A stretch of 47,595 nt of DNA, taken from NCBI GenBank assembly GCA_937958985.1, contig CALGLV010000015.1:1-47595 (forward strand), given 5' to 3'. The notes below the pieces were generated by a model, which did no database searches, was not told the origin of the DNA, and worked only from the letters and a program-made list of their open reading frames with translations. Positions 1 to 8,761 of the stretch are shown piece by piece. The DNA is from an uncultured Aquimarina sp. Lineage in GTDB: Bacteria; Bacteroidota; Bacteroidia; Flavobacteriales; Flavobacteriaceae. The translations under genes were made by a program, and so were the position numbers. The first letter of the stretch is position 1; each line of letters begins with the position of its first letter.

Positions 1-836
1 GACAAACTTTCATAACCACTTTTACTAATTTTATCTAGTATTTCATCTATTTGAGCTTGATTCGGATTTTTTATTTTAATGTTCGTAGCAGTTCTTTTTT
101 TGTTATTGTGAACTGTTTTTAATTTAGGCTTGTCAGAAGGTTTAATTAAAGCCACCAACCAATCCATAAAATTTTCAACGGGTGCACCTATATCATTCCC
201 CTTTTGCAATTGAATCATATACAAATACCCTATCGCAGCACCGCCTAAATGAGCAAAATGCCCACCAGCATTAGCGCTTTTAAGACTTACTAAATCTAAT
301 ATTATTTTACCAACACAAATCCACCATAACTTAATGTTTACTGGTATAAACAGTAACCTAAAAGAATGATTAGGGCTCTGTACCGTGGCTGCAACCATAA
401 TCGCATATACTGCTGCTGAGGCTCCTACCATACTACCTTTAGTATTTGCAAAAGCAGGAAACAAAGCATACGCTAACATATAGGATAATGCTCCAAATAT
501 AATTCCTAAGATGTATATATTTAAAAAACGCCTTCCCGTATGGATATTTAGAAAAATAGGTGCAAACCAATATAAAAATACCATATTCCATAAAATATGG
601 CGGAAACCAGAATGTAAAAAGCCATAGGTAATAATTGTCCATGGTTTTTTAATATAGGCAACAATATCGTTAGGAAAACTAAACCAGCTTTGTATGTTGC
701 TTAAGTTAACCTGAAATAAAAAAGCAAGGTTTTCTAGTAGCAAAAAAACTACAAAAACCACTACATTTATAATGATTAGCTTATTTAAAACCGACCCTTG
801 TAAATAATATTTTGAATATGCTTGTTTAACTGTCAT
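1..836 (-). CDS. Rhomboid family intramembrane serine protease, 3' end cut by the window
   Basis: Membrane serine protease that cleaves single-pass membrane proteins within the bilayer. About 278 residues are visible and no stop occurs before base 1. Hydrophobic helices span the first ~210 residues. The catalytic Ser is about residue 140 in GASAAVYA (the usual form is GASGAIFG) and the catalytic His is about 196 in FAHLGGAAIG. A basic hydrophilic tail follows. The ATG at 836-834 directly follows the TAA of the upstream rhomboid gene, so the two are translationally adjacent. Tandem rhomboids before mutL form a likely operon. Substrates are unknown. Confidence 0.9.
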   Translation of the reverse strand, partial: MTVKQAYSKYYLQGSVLNKLIIINVVVFVVFLLLENLAFLFQVNLSNIQSWFSFPNDIVAYIKKPWTIITYGFLHSGFRHILWNMVFLYWFAPIFLNIHTGRRFLNIYILGIIFGALSYMLAYALFPAFANTKGSMVGASAAVYAIMVAATVQSPNHSFRLLFIPVNIKLWWICVGKIILDLVSLKSANAGGHFAHLGGAAIGYLYMIQLQKGNDIGAPVENFMDWLVALIKPSDKPKLKTVHNNKKRTATNIKIKNPNQAQIDEILDKISKSGYESL

Positions 837-1598
837 TTAGTACCAACGTTTATTATTAAACGAATTTTTTTTCCAATACCATATAATAATAAATCCTATA
901 AGTGCTCCACCCAAATGTGCCCAATTAGCAGTATTAGCTGGACCAATAATATTATTACCTGTAATTGCAGCGTATAAATCCATTAGTACATATCCTCCAA
1001 TTAGGTATTTTGCTTTAATTGGTACAGGAATAAACATGAGTGTTAAAGGTAAGTTAGGGTATAAAACGGCAAATGCGACTACTACTCCAAAAATAGCTCC
1101 CGAAGCGCCTACCATAGGGGTACTAAACGCTTTTATCATAGCCATTGCATTATCTTGACTTATGCCCTCATAAATTCTATATTGACCTGTTTCAATAAGT
1201 TGTTGAAAAAATTGTTTCATTTCTACAGTAGTTAAACCCTGCTGTATATATAAATCGTAGGTTGGTAAATAAGAATAATACATAGAAGCCAACTGTAATG
1301 CCGCGGCTCCAAAACCGGCTGAAAAATATAGAAATAAAAACTTGCTCTGACCTAAAGCATTTTCAATATTACTACCAAACATATACAATGCAAACATATT
1401 GAAAAACAAATGTGTTGTACCTCCATGCATAAACATGTGAGTTAGTAGTTGCCAAATTTTAAAGTTTGGATGTTCTGGGAACCATAAAGCAAATAAACCA
1501 TCTGCATCTATCCCTCGCATTTTCAAAAAACCACTACCTATATAAAACACTACGTTTATAATCAATAAAGTTTTAACTGTATCTGTAATTCTTCCCAT
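837..1598 (-). CDS. Rhomboid family intramembrane serine protease
   Basis: Complete 253-residue rhomboid protease. It has several hydrophobic helices, a membrane-entry HGGTTHLFFNM segment (about 58-68), the catalytic Ser166 in GASGAIFG and His228 in WAHLGGALIG. A longer loop (about 105-160) separates the early helices from the Ser helix. It lies 2 bp downstream of mutL and abuts the next rhomboid gene, so all three are probably co-transcribed. Serine/histidine dyad proteolysis in the inner membrane is established for the family; the substrate here is not known. Confidence 0.93.
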   Translation of the reverse strand: MGRITDTVKTLLIINVVFYIGSGFLKMRGIDADGLFALWFPEHPNFKIWQLLTHMFMHGGTTHLFFNMFALYMFGSNIENALGQSKFLFLYFSAGFGAAALQLASMYYSYLPTYDLYIQQGLTTVEMKQFFQQLIETGQYRIYEGISQDNAMAMIKAFSTPMVGASGAIFGVVVAFAVLYPNLPLTLMFIPVPIKAKYLIGGYVLMDLYAAITGNNIIGPANTANWAHLGGALIGFIIIWYWKKNSFNNKRWY

Positions 1599-1600
1599 TA

Positions 1601-3511
1601 TTAAAATTTTCTATCCAGTTCGTCAATACTTATTGTGGTATAGGTATTTTTACCGCTAGGCGACCTATTTGCCTCTTCGCAAGCAAAAAGCTGATCTACT
1701 AAATGCTGTTGCATTTCTTTCTCTAGAATAACTCCTGTTTTTACCGCGGCTGTTTTAGCTAAAGACTTTGACAATACTTCCAACTGAGAAAAACTACTCT
1801 CGGGTACCTCTAGCTCTATATCTGCTATTAGCTGCTCAAGTATTATGGATACCTCGCTTTCACTTACTACCGTAGGAATACCATTAATAGAAATACTATC
1901 GTCTTGAAAACTTTCAAATCCAAACCCTGCATATATGAGCTCATTTTCCAAGGCTTTTATTATCGCAATTTCTGATTTTGAAAAAGGCAATTGTAACGGA
2001 AAAAGCAACTGCTGACTAATGGAATTAGTTTGTGAAATCTGTTTTCTAAAATCTTCGTATAAAATACGCTGGTGCGCTCTGTTTTGATGTATTACCACCA
2101 AACCACTCTTAATGGTAGTTACTAAATATTTTTTATGAAGCTGATAAACGCCTTGGTTTTTAACCTCATTATGATTATCAGAAAATAATTTTTCATTATT
2201 AGCTACACTTTCAAATTCTAAATTAGACTTAAGTTGTGTTTCTTGTGTTTCTAAATCTATATCCCCTAAACCGGAATACAAACTCTCCCATTGTGGCTCA
2301 GGTGTTTTTTTGTAATTTTTATTAAAGCTAGACCCAAAAGTTTGCTGTCCTTCTGCTGATGAAGATGCTTTGGGTGATCGGAATGATTGCGGCGTACTTT
2401 CCGTTTTAAAAGGATTAAAACTACGATCTACTTCTACTTGAGGTGTTTTTACCACCTTATTTTTATAGTCATAAGGAACATCCATACTAGATTCTCTTTC
2501 AAAATCTAATACCGGAGTTACATTAAATTGCCCTAAACCATGTTTAATTGTAGCTCTAATAATAGCATACAATGCTTGTTCATTATCAAATTTTACTTCT
2601 GTTTTAGTAGGATGAATATTAATATCAATACTTTTAGGATCGACCCTTAAATACAAATAATAACTAGGATGTGTTTTAGGTTGAAGTAATCCATCAAATG
2701 CAGCCATTACCGCATGATGTAAATACGGACTTTTAACAAATCGATCATTGACAAACAAAAATTGTTCTCCTCGAGTTTTTTTAGCAAATTCTGGTTTCCC
2801 CACAAAACCCTTTATTCCTAATATTTCGGTAGTTTCCTCAACAGGCACCAATTTTTCGTTAGTTTTAGCACCAAAAATATGCACTAAACGCTGACGAATA
2901 TTACTTAACGGAAGCTTAAACATTTCCGAACCTTCGGAATACAATTCAAATTTAATAGCCGAATGTACCATTGACACCCTATGAAACTCATCAATTACAT
3001 GACGCAGCTCAACCGGATTCGATTTTAAAAAATTTCTTCGTGCAGGTACATTAAAAAACAAGTTTTTAACCCAAATAGTAGTACCCTTAGGTGTAGCACA
3101 AGGCTCTTGTATTACCACTTCACTTCCTTCTATTTTAATATGTGTACCTAAGTCGTCTCCTTCAGGCTTAGTACGCATTTCCACATGGGCAATAGCAGCA
3201 ATAGAAGCTAAGGCCTCTCCTCTAAATCCTTTAGTCGTTAAATTAAATAAATCGTCTGCAGATCGAATTTTAGAAGTAGCGTGCCTTTCGAAACATAAAC
3301 GAGCATCAGTAACACTCATCCCCTTTCCGTTATCAACAACTTGTATTAGTGTTTTTCCTGCTTCTTTTATAATTAGACTAATTTCTGTAGCGCCAGAGTC
3401 TATGGCGTTTTCCAACAACTCTTTTACCACAGATGCTGGTCGCTGAACAACTTCCCCAGCGGCTATTTGGTTAGCTACGTGGTCTGGTAATAATTGTATG
3501 ATATCGGACAT
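1601..3511 (-). CDS. mutL: DNA mismatch repair protein MutL
   Basis: 636-residue MutL, the matchmaker that couples MutS mismatch recognition to strand processing. The N-terminal GHKL ATPase motifs are intact: the E31..N35 helix (ELLENAID), DNGKGM at 60-65 and GFRGEAL at 95-101. A low-complexity Ser/Gln/Lys-rich linker spans about 340-450, followed by the C-terminal dimerisation domain. The endonuclease motif expected in MutL of MutH-less bacteria, DQHA(X)2E(X)4E, is altered at about 475-487 (HQNRAHQRILYE), so nicking activity is doubtful. The start overlaps the stop of the upstream small gene by one base (TAATG). Confidence 0.96.
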   Translation of the reverse strand: MSDIIQLLPDHVANQIAAGEVVQRPASVVKELLENAIDSGATEISLIIKEAGKTLIQVVDNGKGMSVTDARLCFERHATSKIRSADDLFNLTTKGFRGEALASIAAIAHVEMRTKPEGDDLGTHIKIEGSEVVIQEPCATPKGTTIWVKNLFFNVPARRNFLKSNPVELRHVIDEFHRVSMVHSAIKFELYSEGSEMFKLPLSNIRQRLVHIFGAKTNEKLVPVEETTEILGIKGFVGKPEFAKKTRGEQFLFVNDRFVKSPYLHHAVMAAFDGLLQPKTHPSYYLYLRVDPKSIDINIHPTKTEVKFDNEQALYAIIRATIKHGLGQFNVTPVLDFERESSMDVPYDYKNKVVKTPQVEVDRSFNPFKTESTPQSFRSPKASSSAEGQQTFGSSFNKNYKKTPEPQWESLYSGLGDIDLETQETQLKSNLEFESVANNEKLFSDNHNEVKNQGVYQLHKKYLVTTIKSGLVVIHQNRAHQRILYEDFRKQISQTNSISQQLLFPLQLPFSKSEIAIIKALENELIYAGFGFESFQDDSISINGIPTVVSESEVSIILEQLIADIELEVPESSFSQLEVLSKSLAKTAAVKTGVILEKEMQQHLVDQLFACEEANRSPSGKNTYTTISIDELDRKF

Positions 3512-3795
3512 TAGTTGGAAAAAATTGAAAGATCAAATTCAATAAAAAATAAAAAAAGCACTAGTAAAATTGCACCTATAATAACAATCCTTTTGTTAGC
3601 AGTACTTTTAGGATTGCTTCTGTATTCTTCCCATGCTTGGGAAAATTTACCTTTAACCCCTTTTGGAGTTTCTAAAGTAGTGCGATAATCATCGAATTTT
3701 TGTTTTATTGAAAAAGGGCTTCCTTCACCATCCTGTTTGTAATAACGTGGAGTATAACTAAATTTCTTATTCTTTCTTCGTGATAATAAACCCAT
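3511..3795 (-). CDS. Small single-pass membrane protein between ribH and mutL
   Basis: 94 residues: a basic N-terminus (MGLLSRRKNKK), a polar middle, one transmembrane helix at about 70-86 (IVIIGAILLVLFLFF) and a short C-terminal tail. Flavobacterial homologues are often named riboflavin synthase subunit beta because they lie beside ribH. Nothing in this sequence resembles lumazine synthase, so I treat that name as carried-over annotation. It overlaps the mutL start by one base, indicating translational coupling. Function unknown. Confidence 0.85.
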   Translation of the reverse strand: MGLLSRRKNKKFSYTPRYYKQDGEGSPFSIKQKFDDYRTTLETPKGVKGKFSQAWEEYRSNPKSTANKRIVIIGAILLVLFLFFIEFDLSIFSN

Positions 3796-3857
3796 ATTTA
3801 AATTTACTTAAAAATGAAGAACCTTTCTAATTTTTAAGTTGAAGTTAAGAAGCAAGC

Positions 3858-4355
3858 TTAAAATTTAGCATTTTTACGTAATTGAGCCATCTTTATAGCG
3901 CCAATTGCTGCTTCAGTTCCTTTATTTCCGTGAATCCCACCCGAACGATCAATAGATTGTTGTTGGGTATTGTCTGTCAATACACAAAAAATTACAGGAA
4001 TATCGCTTTGAATATTTAAATCTTTTATGCCTTGAGTAACTCCTTCACAAACAAAATCAAAATGTTTTGTTTCTCCTTGAATCACACAACCTATCACAAT
4101 AACAGCATCTAGCATATCGTATGATTGTTGCATTTTTTTTGCTCCGTAAATAAGTTCAAAACTCCCAGGAACATCCCAACGCACTATATTTTCTTTAAGT
4201 ACTCCACAATCAATAAAAGCATCAAAAGCACCTTGAAAAAGGCCATTGGTAATTGTTTCGTTCCATTCAGAAACAACAATCCCAAACCGAAAATCTTTCG
4301 CGTTTGGGAGGGTTGCTTTATCGTAAACTGATAAATTTTTATTTACTGTAGCCAT
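3858..4355 (-). CDS. ribH: 6,7-dimethyl-8-ribityllumazine synthase
   Basis: 165 residues, the normal length for RibH. It condenses 5-amino-6-ribitylamino-uracil with 3,4-dihydroxy-2-butanone 4-phosphate, the penultimate step of riboflavin synthesis, in a cytosolic icosahedral or pentameric assembly. Visible family motifs are VVSEWNETIT, VPGSFELIYGAKK, VIGCVIQGETKHFDFVCEGV and the C-terminal GNKGTEAAIGAIKMA. It is followed by the small membrane protein and mutL and preceded by the TPR gene on the same strand; no other rib gene is present. No FMN riboswitch is visible in the 60-bp upstream gap. Confidence 0.96.
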   Translation of the reverse strand: MATVNKNLSVYDKATLPNAKDFRFGIVVSEWNETITNGLFQGAFDAFIDCGVLKENIVRWDVPGSFELIYGAKKMQQSYDMLDAVIVIGCVIQGETKHFDFVCEGVTQGIKDLNIQSDIPVIFCVLTDNTQQQSIDRSGGIHGNKGTEAAIGAIKMAQLRKNAKF

Positions 4356-4415
4356 TTATTCGGTATAGATTTTAATTTTGAGTTTTAAATTACAAACTCA
4401 ACTCTAAATTAAAAA

Positions 4416-5201
4416 TTACAACATTGCATTTGCTTTACCTAGTAGTCCATCTACCTGAGCATATTCAGCACTATCAACATATTCACTTTTAATTTGCTCG
4501 AGTGCCTTAACAGCCTCATTAGCTTTTCCTAATTCAATCGCTATTTTAGCCGATTTTAAAAGGAATTTTGGAGTTGTAAAACTATTATCCACAGTTGCTG
4601 CTTTTTGGTAATAGCTTAAAGCTTCTTCCAAATTTGTTAATTGTGCAAAAGCGTCGCCAATACCTCCATAAGATAATGCCTTTAATACAGGCTCTTTTGT
4701 AGAAAAATCTTCTAATGAAGCAATAGCCTCTTTATACTTTCCTGTTTTTAAATAAGCAAAACCAGCATAATAGTTAGCAATATTACCTGTGTTAGTACCA
4801 CTAAATTCATTTGCTACATCTACCAATCCTAATTTACCTTCGCCACCAGTTAAAGCCAATGTATACAAAGAATCTTTCTGTGTACTTGATGCTTGTTCTG
4901 CCTGAACAAAAAATTGCTGAGCTTGGTATATCTCATTTGCAGCTTCTGCTTCTTTAGGTTCTTTTACAAACCTTTCATAACCTACAAATAGTAATGCAAG
5001 TATTGCCAAAGCACCTACTACAATAAATATATATTTTTGGTTTGCAGCTACCCATTCTTCAGTTTTATTAGCCGTTTCGTCTAAACTATTAAAAACTTCT
5101 GCAGTTGTAGAGTCCATTTCTTCAGCCTCAGCTTCAAACTCATTATCTACACTTTCCTTTACTGCCTTAGGTTTGTAACCTCTTTTTTTATATGTCGCCA
5201 T
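4416..5201 (-). CDS. Tetratricopeptide-repeat membrane protein (YfgM-like)
   Basis: 261 residues: an acidic, lysine-rich cytoplasmic N-terminus (1-55), one transmembrane helix at about 57-76 (YIFIVVGALAILALLFVGY), then an extracytoplasmic region with TPR-like helices (YYAGFAYLKTGKYKEAI, GDAFAQLTNLEEALSYYQKA). The layout resembles the YfgM/ancillary SecYEG TPR family, which helps periplasmic chaperone handover in E. coli; that role is inference here. It is divergent from nusB across a 230-bp AT-rich gap and is followed by ribH. Confidence 0.85.
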   Translation of the reverse strand: MATYKKRGYKPKAVKESVDNEFEAEAEEMDSTTAEVFNSLDETANKTEEWVAANQKYIFIVVGALAILALLFVGYERFVKEPKEAEAANEIYQAQQFFVQAEQASSTQKDSLYTLALTGGEGKLGLVDVANEFSGTNTGNIANYYAGFAYLKTGKYKEAIASLEDFSTKEPVLKALSYGGIGDAFAQLTNLEEALSYYQKAATVDNSFTTPKFLLKSAKIAIELGKANEAVKALEQIKSEYVDSAEYAQVDGLLGKANAML

Positions 5202-5227
5202 CTATATTTTTAAAATTGTAAGCTGAG

Positions 5228-5235
5228 CAAAAATA
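5228..5235 (-). promoter_or_regulatory. Bacteroidetes -7 element upstream of the TPR gene
   Basis: On the minus strand this reads TATTTTTG, matching the flavobacterial -7 consensus TAnnTTTG, 27 bases before the TPR start. No clear TTG -33 box is visible at the usual spacing, so this is a weak prediction. Confidence 0.4.
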
Positions 5236-5376
5236 TGATATTTATTGAATTTTGAAAACATCGCGGTCATTAATATTAATAATTTATTAATATTAATATT
5301 TATTAGTTAAAAATCAAGCAAAATTGTATTCATTGAAAATTTTGAAATTCAGTTAATTTCACACCATTTAATGTAT

Positions 5377-5384
5377 TACTTTTG
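5377..5384 (+). promoter_or_regulatory. Bacteroidetes -7 element upstream of nusB
   Basis: TACTTTTG matches TAnnTTTG about 48 bases before the nusB ATG. A degenerate -33 (TTA at 5353-5355) lies 21 bases upstream. The gap to the divergent TPR gene also holds an AT-only inverted-repeat tract around 5270-5305. Confidence 0.5.
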
Positions 5385-5431
5385 CAACAGATTAATTGAT
5401 CCAATAACACAACATAACGTTCCTATTTTTT

Positions 5432-6376
5432 ATGCTTACACGAAGACATATCCGCATCAAAGTAATGCAATCTTTATTTGCAATGAAACAAAAACAAAGT
5501 GTCGATTTGGATACTGAAATTAAGTTTTTAAAAAATAGTCTTTCCCAATCACGTATTCTGTTTTTAGTAAATTTAGACTTATTAACTAGCATACGTAATT
5601 ATGCCGAAGAAGCTTTAATTGCTAATAAAGGAAAAAAGTTAGCCACTAAAGAGGAAAAGAACCCCAACACTAAATTCATCAACAACGCGGTACTAAAGCT
5701 CATCGGAGACAATACCGAACTTGCTGATAGCATTGACAAACAAAAAATAAATTTTTGGCACTTAGATGATGAATATGTAAAAATTCTTTACAGAGAAATT
5801 ATAGAAAGTGAGCTTTATAAAGAGTATATGGAAAGTGATGTCGACTCTTTCAAAACCGACAAGCTTTTTATTTTGGATATTTTTAAAGAAATTATAGCTC
5901 CTAACGATAAATTGTTTGATTATTTTGAAGACAAAAAATTATCCTGGGTAGATGATATTCCTTTAATCAATACCGCTTTAGTTAATTTCTTTAAAAAACT
6001 AAAAGCCTCTGATGATGAAGACTTATCGCTTCCTAGCCTTGTAAAAGATGTTGATGATTTAACTTTTGCTACCGATCTTTTCAGGAAAACAAAATTAGCC
6101 GAAAAAGAATTAGAAGGTGCTATTGAAGGAAAAACCCCTAACTGGGATCAAGAACGTATTGCTAAACTAGATCAAATTATGCTACAATTAGCGATTTGTG
6201 AATTCTTGAAATTCCCATCTATACCCGTTAAGGTAACAATTAACGAATATTTAGAAATCGCTAAAGAGTATAGCACCGCAAAGAGTAGTATTTTTATAAA
6301 TGGTATTTTAGATAAATTATCTAAAGAATATATAGAACAAGGAACATTAAATAAAATAGGCAGAGGATTATTGTAA
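5432..6376 (+). CDS. nusB: Transcription antitermination factor NusB, long flavobacterial form
   Basis: 314 residues, about twice the length of E. coli NusB (139). It opens MLTRRHIRIKVMQSLFA, the RNA-binding start typical of NusB. The globular NusB core resumes at about 200-300, where LDQIMLQLAICEFLKFPSIPVKVTINEYLEIAKEYS matches the family's C-terminal helices. A charged insertion separates the two. NusB binds boxA RNA with NusE (S10) to modify RNA polymerase during rRNA transcription. Long NusB proteins of this size are usual in Flavobacteriia. It heads a plus-strand run with the DUF1573 gene and yajC. Confidence 0.93.
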   Translation: MLTRRHIRIKVMQSLFAMKQKQSVDLDTEIKFLKNSLSQSRILFLVNLDLLTSIRNYAEEALIANKGKKLATKEEKNPNTKFINNAVLKLIGDNTELADSIDKQKINFWHLDDEYVKILYREIIESELYKEYMESDVDSFKTDKLFILDIFKEIIAPNDKLFDYFEDKKLSWVDDIPLINTALVNFFKKLKASDDEDLSLPSLVKDVDDLTFATDLFRKTKLAEKELEGAIEGKTPNWDQERIAKLDQIMLQLAICEFLKFPSIPVKVTINEYLEIAKEYSTAKSSIFINGILDKLSKEYIEQGTLNKIGRGLL

Positions 6377-6433
6377 AATAAAAAAATGCTTATTTTAGAG
6401 CTTTCAAATTTTAAATCGAAAAATCAATACATT

Positions 6434-6904
6434 ATGAAAAAAGGAATTTTAGTTCTTGCAGGTGTTTTCGCCTTAAGCTTGGTATCATGTAAAGAAAATG
6501 CTTCTGAAAAAGTAAGTGAAGAACAAGTAGCTGGTGCTGCTGAACAAGACGCAAAAGCTGGAGAATTACCAGTTATGAATTTTGCAGAGCAAGAATTTGA
6601 TTTTGGAACTATTAACGAAGGAGATATTGCTGAGCATACTTTTTCTTTTACAAACAATGGAAAATCTCCATTAATTATTAGTAATGCTAAAGGTAGCTGT
6701 GGATGTACAGTTCCTACTTACCCACGTAACACTCCTATTGCACCTGGTGAAACTGGAGAAATTTTAGTGAAATTTAACTCTAAAGGAAAGCCTGGAGATA
6801 ACACTAAAACAGTAACTATTTCTGCAAACACTGAAACAGGTACAGAAAGATTAAAAATTAAAGCTAAGGTAACCCCTGCGCCAAAAGAAGAAGCTGCTAA
6901 ATAA
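6434..6904 (+). CDS. DUF1573 lipoprotein
   Basis: 156 residues from the ATG at 6434, chosen because it gives a clean lipoprotein signal (MKKGILVLAGVFALSLVSC, lipid Cys19); an upstream in-frame ATG at 6386 would only add a non-signal leader. The mature part holds one DUF1573 Ig-like domain with the family signature FDFGTINEGD and GSCGCTVPTYP, ending in an Ala/Glu/Lys-rich tail. The function of DUF1573 proteins is not established; they are abundant envelope proteins of Bacteroidetes. Its stop overlaps the yajC start (TAATG). Confidence 0.92.
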   Translation: MKKGILVLAGVFALSLVSCKENASEKVSEEQVAGAAEQDAKAGELPVMNFAEQEFDFGTINEGDIAEHTFSFTNNGKSPLIISNAKGSCGCTVPTYPRNTPIAPGETGEILVKFNSKGKPGDNTKTVTISANTETGTERLKIKAKVTPAPKEEAAK

Positions 6905-7197
6905 TGGAAAACTTAGGTACTTTTTTACCTATCATAGCAATGTTTGCTGTGGTATATTTATTTATGATTCGTCCACAAATGACGCGTCAAAAAAGTGAAA
7001 AAAAATTCTCTGAAGGATTAAAAAAAGGAGATAAAGTAATTACTAAAAGTGGTTTACACGGTCGCGTTGCTGAAATATCAGACAAAAACGACGCTGTAAT
7101 ACTTGAAACTACTGCAGGTAAATTAACTTTTGACCGTTCTGCGATTTCGTTAGAACTTTCTAAAAAATTAAACCCTTCTGAAGAAGCTAAAAAATAG
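6904..7197 (+). CDS. yajC: Preprotein translocase subunit YajC
   Basis: 97 residues with one N-terminal membrane helix (about 5-22, LPIIAMFAVVYLFMIRPQ) and the family motif FMIRPQMTRQKSEKKF, followed by a small soluble domain (GDKVITKSGLHGRVAEI). YajC associates with SecDF at the Sec translocon. It overlaps the DUF1573 stop by one base and is closed by a strong terminator, so the unit nusB-DUF1573-yajC ends here. Confidence 0.96.
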   Translation: MENLGTFLPIIAMFAVVYLFMIRPQMTRQKSEKKFSEGLKKGDKVITKSGLHGRVAEISDKNDAVILETTAGKLTFDRSAISLELSKKLNPSEEAKK

Positions 7198-7215
7198 TTT
7201 CTTATAAATTAATAC

Positions 7216-7252
7216 AAAAAGGCTCTTAACCAATGTTAAGAGCCTTTTTTTT
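7216..7252 (+). terminator. Rho-independent terminator after yajC
   Basis: A 15-bp perfect stem (AAAAAGGCTCTTAAC / GTTAAGAGCCTTTTT) with a 4-base loop CAAT, followed by a T run. Confidence 0.92.
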
Positions 7253-7286
7253 GGCTTATTTATTAGTTAGGTTCAACTTAGCTAAT

Positions 7287-7294
7287 TATTTTTG
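7287..7294 (+). promoter_or_regulatory. Bacteroidetes -7 element upstream of metF
   Basis: TATTTTTG (consensus TAnnTTTG) lies 18 bases before the metF ATG, so the leader is very short, which leaves no room for a SAM riboswitch. The -33 box is not clear. Confidence 0.5.
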
Positions 7295-7312
7295 CAATCA
7301 CGAAATATTTGA

Positions 7313-8266
7313 ATGAAAGTAACAGAGCACATCGAAAAATCAAATGGAAAAGCATTATTTTCATTTGAAATAGTACCGCCACAAAAAGGAAGTAACATCA
7401 ACGATTTATATGCCAATATTGATCCGTTAATGGAATTTAACCCTCCTTTTATAGACGTAACCACTTCGCGTGAAGAGTATGTATATATTGAAAAAGACGG
7501 CTTATTTGATCGTAAAATAACACGTATGCGACCAGGTACCGTAGGCATTTGTGCTTCCTTACAATACAAATACAATGTAGATGCCATACCGCATGTATTG
7601 TGTGGTGGTTTTACTAAAGAAGAAACTGAATATTTACTTATTGACTGCCAATACCTAGGAATTGACAATTTGGTAGCCCTACGCGGTGACCCCATGAAAG
7701 GAGAAAAATATTTTGTTCCCGCTAAAGGCGGAAATAATTATGCTGTTGATTTGGTAAAACAAATTAACGATATGAACAATGGTAAATTTCTTCATGGTGA
7801 ATTAGAAATTAAAAACAGACCGGATTTTTGTATTGGAGTTGCTGGTTACCCTGAAAAGCACATTGAAGCACCTAGTATGAATGCCGATTTAAAGCGATTA
7901 AAGGAGAAAGTTGATGCCGGTGCAGATTATGTAGTAACACAAATGTTTTTTGACAATCAACGCTATTTTAAATTCGTAGAGGCAGCTAGAGCGATTGGAA
8001 TAACCATTCCTATTATTCCTGGAATTAAGCCTGTTGCTGTTAAGCGCCACTTACAAATATTACCACAAGTTTTTTGGCTCGACATGCCACAAGAGCTTAT
8101 CTCGTCAATCGAAAAAGCAGAAAATAATAAAGCTGTACGACAAATAGGTATTGAGTTTGCCATACAGCAATCTAAAGAGTTATTAGACTACGGCGTGCCT
8201 TGTTTACACTATTATTCTATGGGTAAATCCGATAATATTAAAGCTATTGCAAAGGGGGTGTTTTAA
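7313..8266 (+). CDS. metF: 5,10-methylenetetrahydrofolate reductase
   Basis: 317 residues, the size of bacterial FAD-dependent MetF. It reduces 5,10-methylene-THF to 5-methyl-THF, which supplies the methyl group for methionine synthesis. Family motifs: FSFEIVPPQKG near the N-terminus, the barrel segments PPFIDVTTS and LVALRGDP, and ADYVVTQMFFDNQRYF. It stands alone between a terminator and a convergent gene. No met genes are in the window. Confidence 0.96.
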   Translation: MKVTEHIEKSNGKALFSFEIVPPQKGSNINDLYANIDPLMEFNPPFIDVTTSREEYVYIEKDGLFDRKITRMRPGTVGICASLQYKYNVDAIPHVLCGGFTKEETEYLLIDCQYLGIDNLVALRGDPMKGEKYFVPAKGGNNYAVDLVKQINDMNNGKFLHGELEIKNRPDFCIGVAGYPEKHIEAPSMNADLKRLKEKVDAGADYVVTQMFFDNQRYFKFVEAARAIGITIPIIPGIKPVAVKRHLQILPQVFWLDMPQELISSIEKAENNKAVRQIGIEFAIQQSKELLDYGVPCLHYYSMGKSDNIKAIAKGVF

Positions 8267-8273
8267 AAATTCT

Positions 8274-8323
8274 TTAATAGGTTATTGAGAATAATTAATA
8301 ATATACCCTCAATAACCTATTAA
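8274..8323. terminator. Hairpin between the convergent metF and small membrane protein genes
   Basis: A 16-bp perfect inverted repeat (8274-8289 and 8308-8323) with an 18-base loop. On the minus strand it is followed by an A/T stretch containing TTTTT, so it may end the 8384-8755/rmuC transcript; it may also stop metF. Confidence 0.6.
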
Positions 8324-8383
8324 AAACAGCTTTCAAGGGCTACAAAATTTTAACCTAGCTAACTATATATTTTACTCAAAAAA

Positions 8384-8755
8384 CTACTTATTTTTATTAA
8401 AATGCGGGGAATTTTCCAAACTCGCATCAATTATAAAATACTTCGTATCTCCCAACCATGCGAAAGTTCCGAAACGTTCTTTATAAGTAAGTTTCACATA
8501 CTTCCCTTGGTAATCATTAAGCTTTTGGATAATTGTATTTTTATTTTCTTCTACTGAAAAGGAGAATATTTGAGCTCCAGAAATCCCCTGGCTAATCTCA
8601 CCTTCGTAGGTTTTAAAAACAACTCCTTTTTTACTAAATTTTATCAATTCACCGCTACGGGTTCCTTCACTATACGAGGCGTAATACACTACTGCAAAAT
8701 ACGCTCCATAACCCAAAGCAATCAATACTAATAATAATGCTAATACTTTTTTCAT
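8384..8755 (-). CDS. Conserved membrane-anchored hypothetical protein
   Basis: 123 residues: an N-terminal membrane anchor or uncleaved signal (about 3-27, VLALLLVLIALGYGAYFAVVYYA), then a small beta-rich domain (SGELIKFSKKGVVFKTYEGE ... YVKLTYKERFGTFAWLGDTKYFI). Homologues in flavobacteria sometimes carry the label 6-phosphogluconate dehydrogenase; no such fold or NADP motif is visible, so I reject that name. It lies 6 bp downstream of rmuC and is probably co-transcribed with it. Confidence 0.82.
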   Translation of the reverse strand: MKKVLALLLVLIALGYGAYFAVVYYASYSEGTRSGELIKFSKKGVVFKTYEGEISQGISGAQIFSFSVEENKNTIIQKLNDYQGKYVKLTYKERFGTFAWLGDTKYFIIDASLENSPHFNKNK

Positions 8756-8761
8756 AAGATT

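Noticed and set aside
3511..3795. Name riboflavin synthase subunit beta for the small membrane protein
   Set aside because: The protein is a 94-residue single-pass membrane protein; the true lumazine synthase is the next gene upstream.
7253..7312. SAM riboswitch before metF
   Set aside because: Only 60 bp separate the upstream terminator from metF and a -7 box sits 18 bases before the start, leaving no room.
8384..8755. Name 6-phosphogluconate dehydrogenase for the 123-residue protein
   Set aside because: No NADP-binding motif or size match; it appears to be carried-over annotation.
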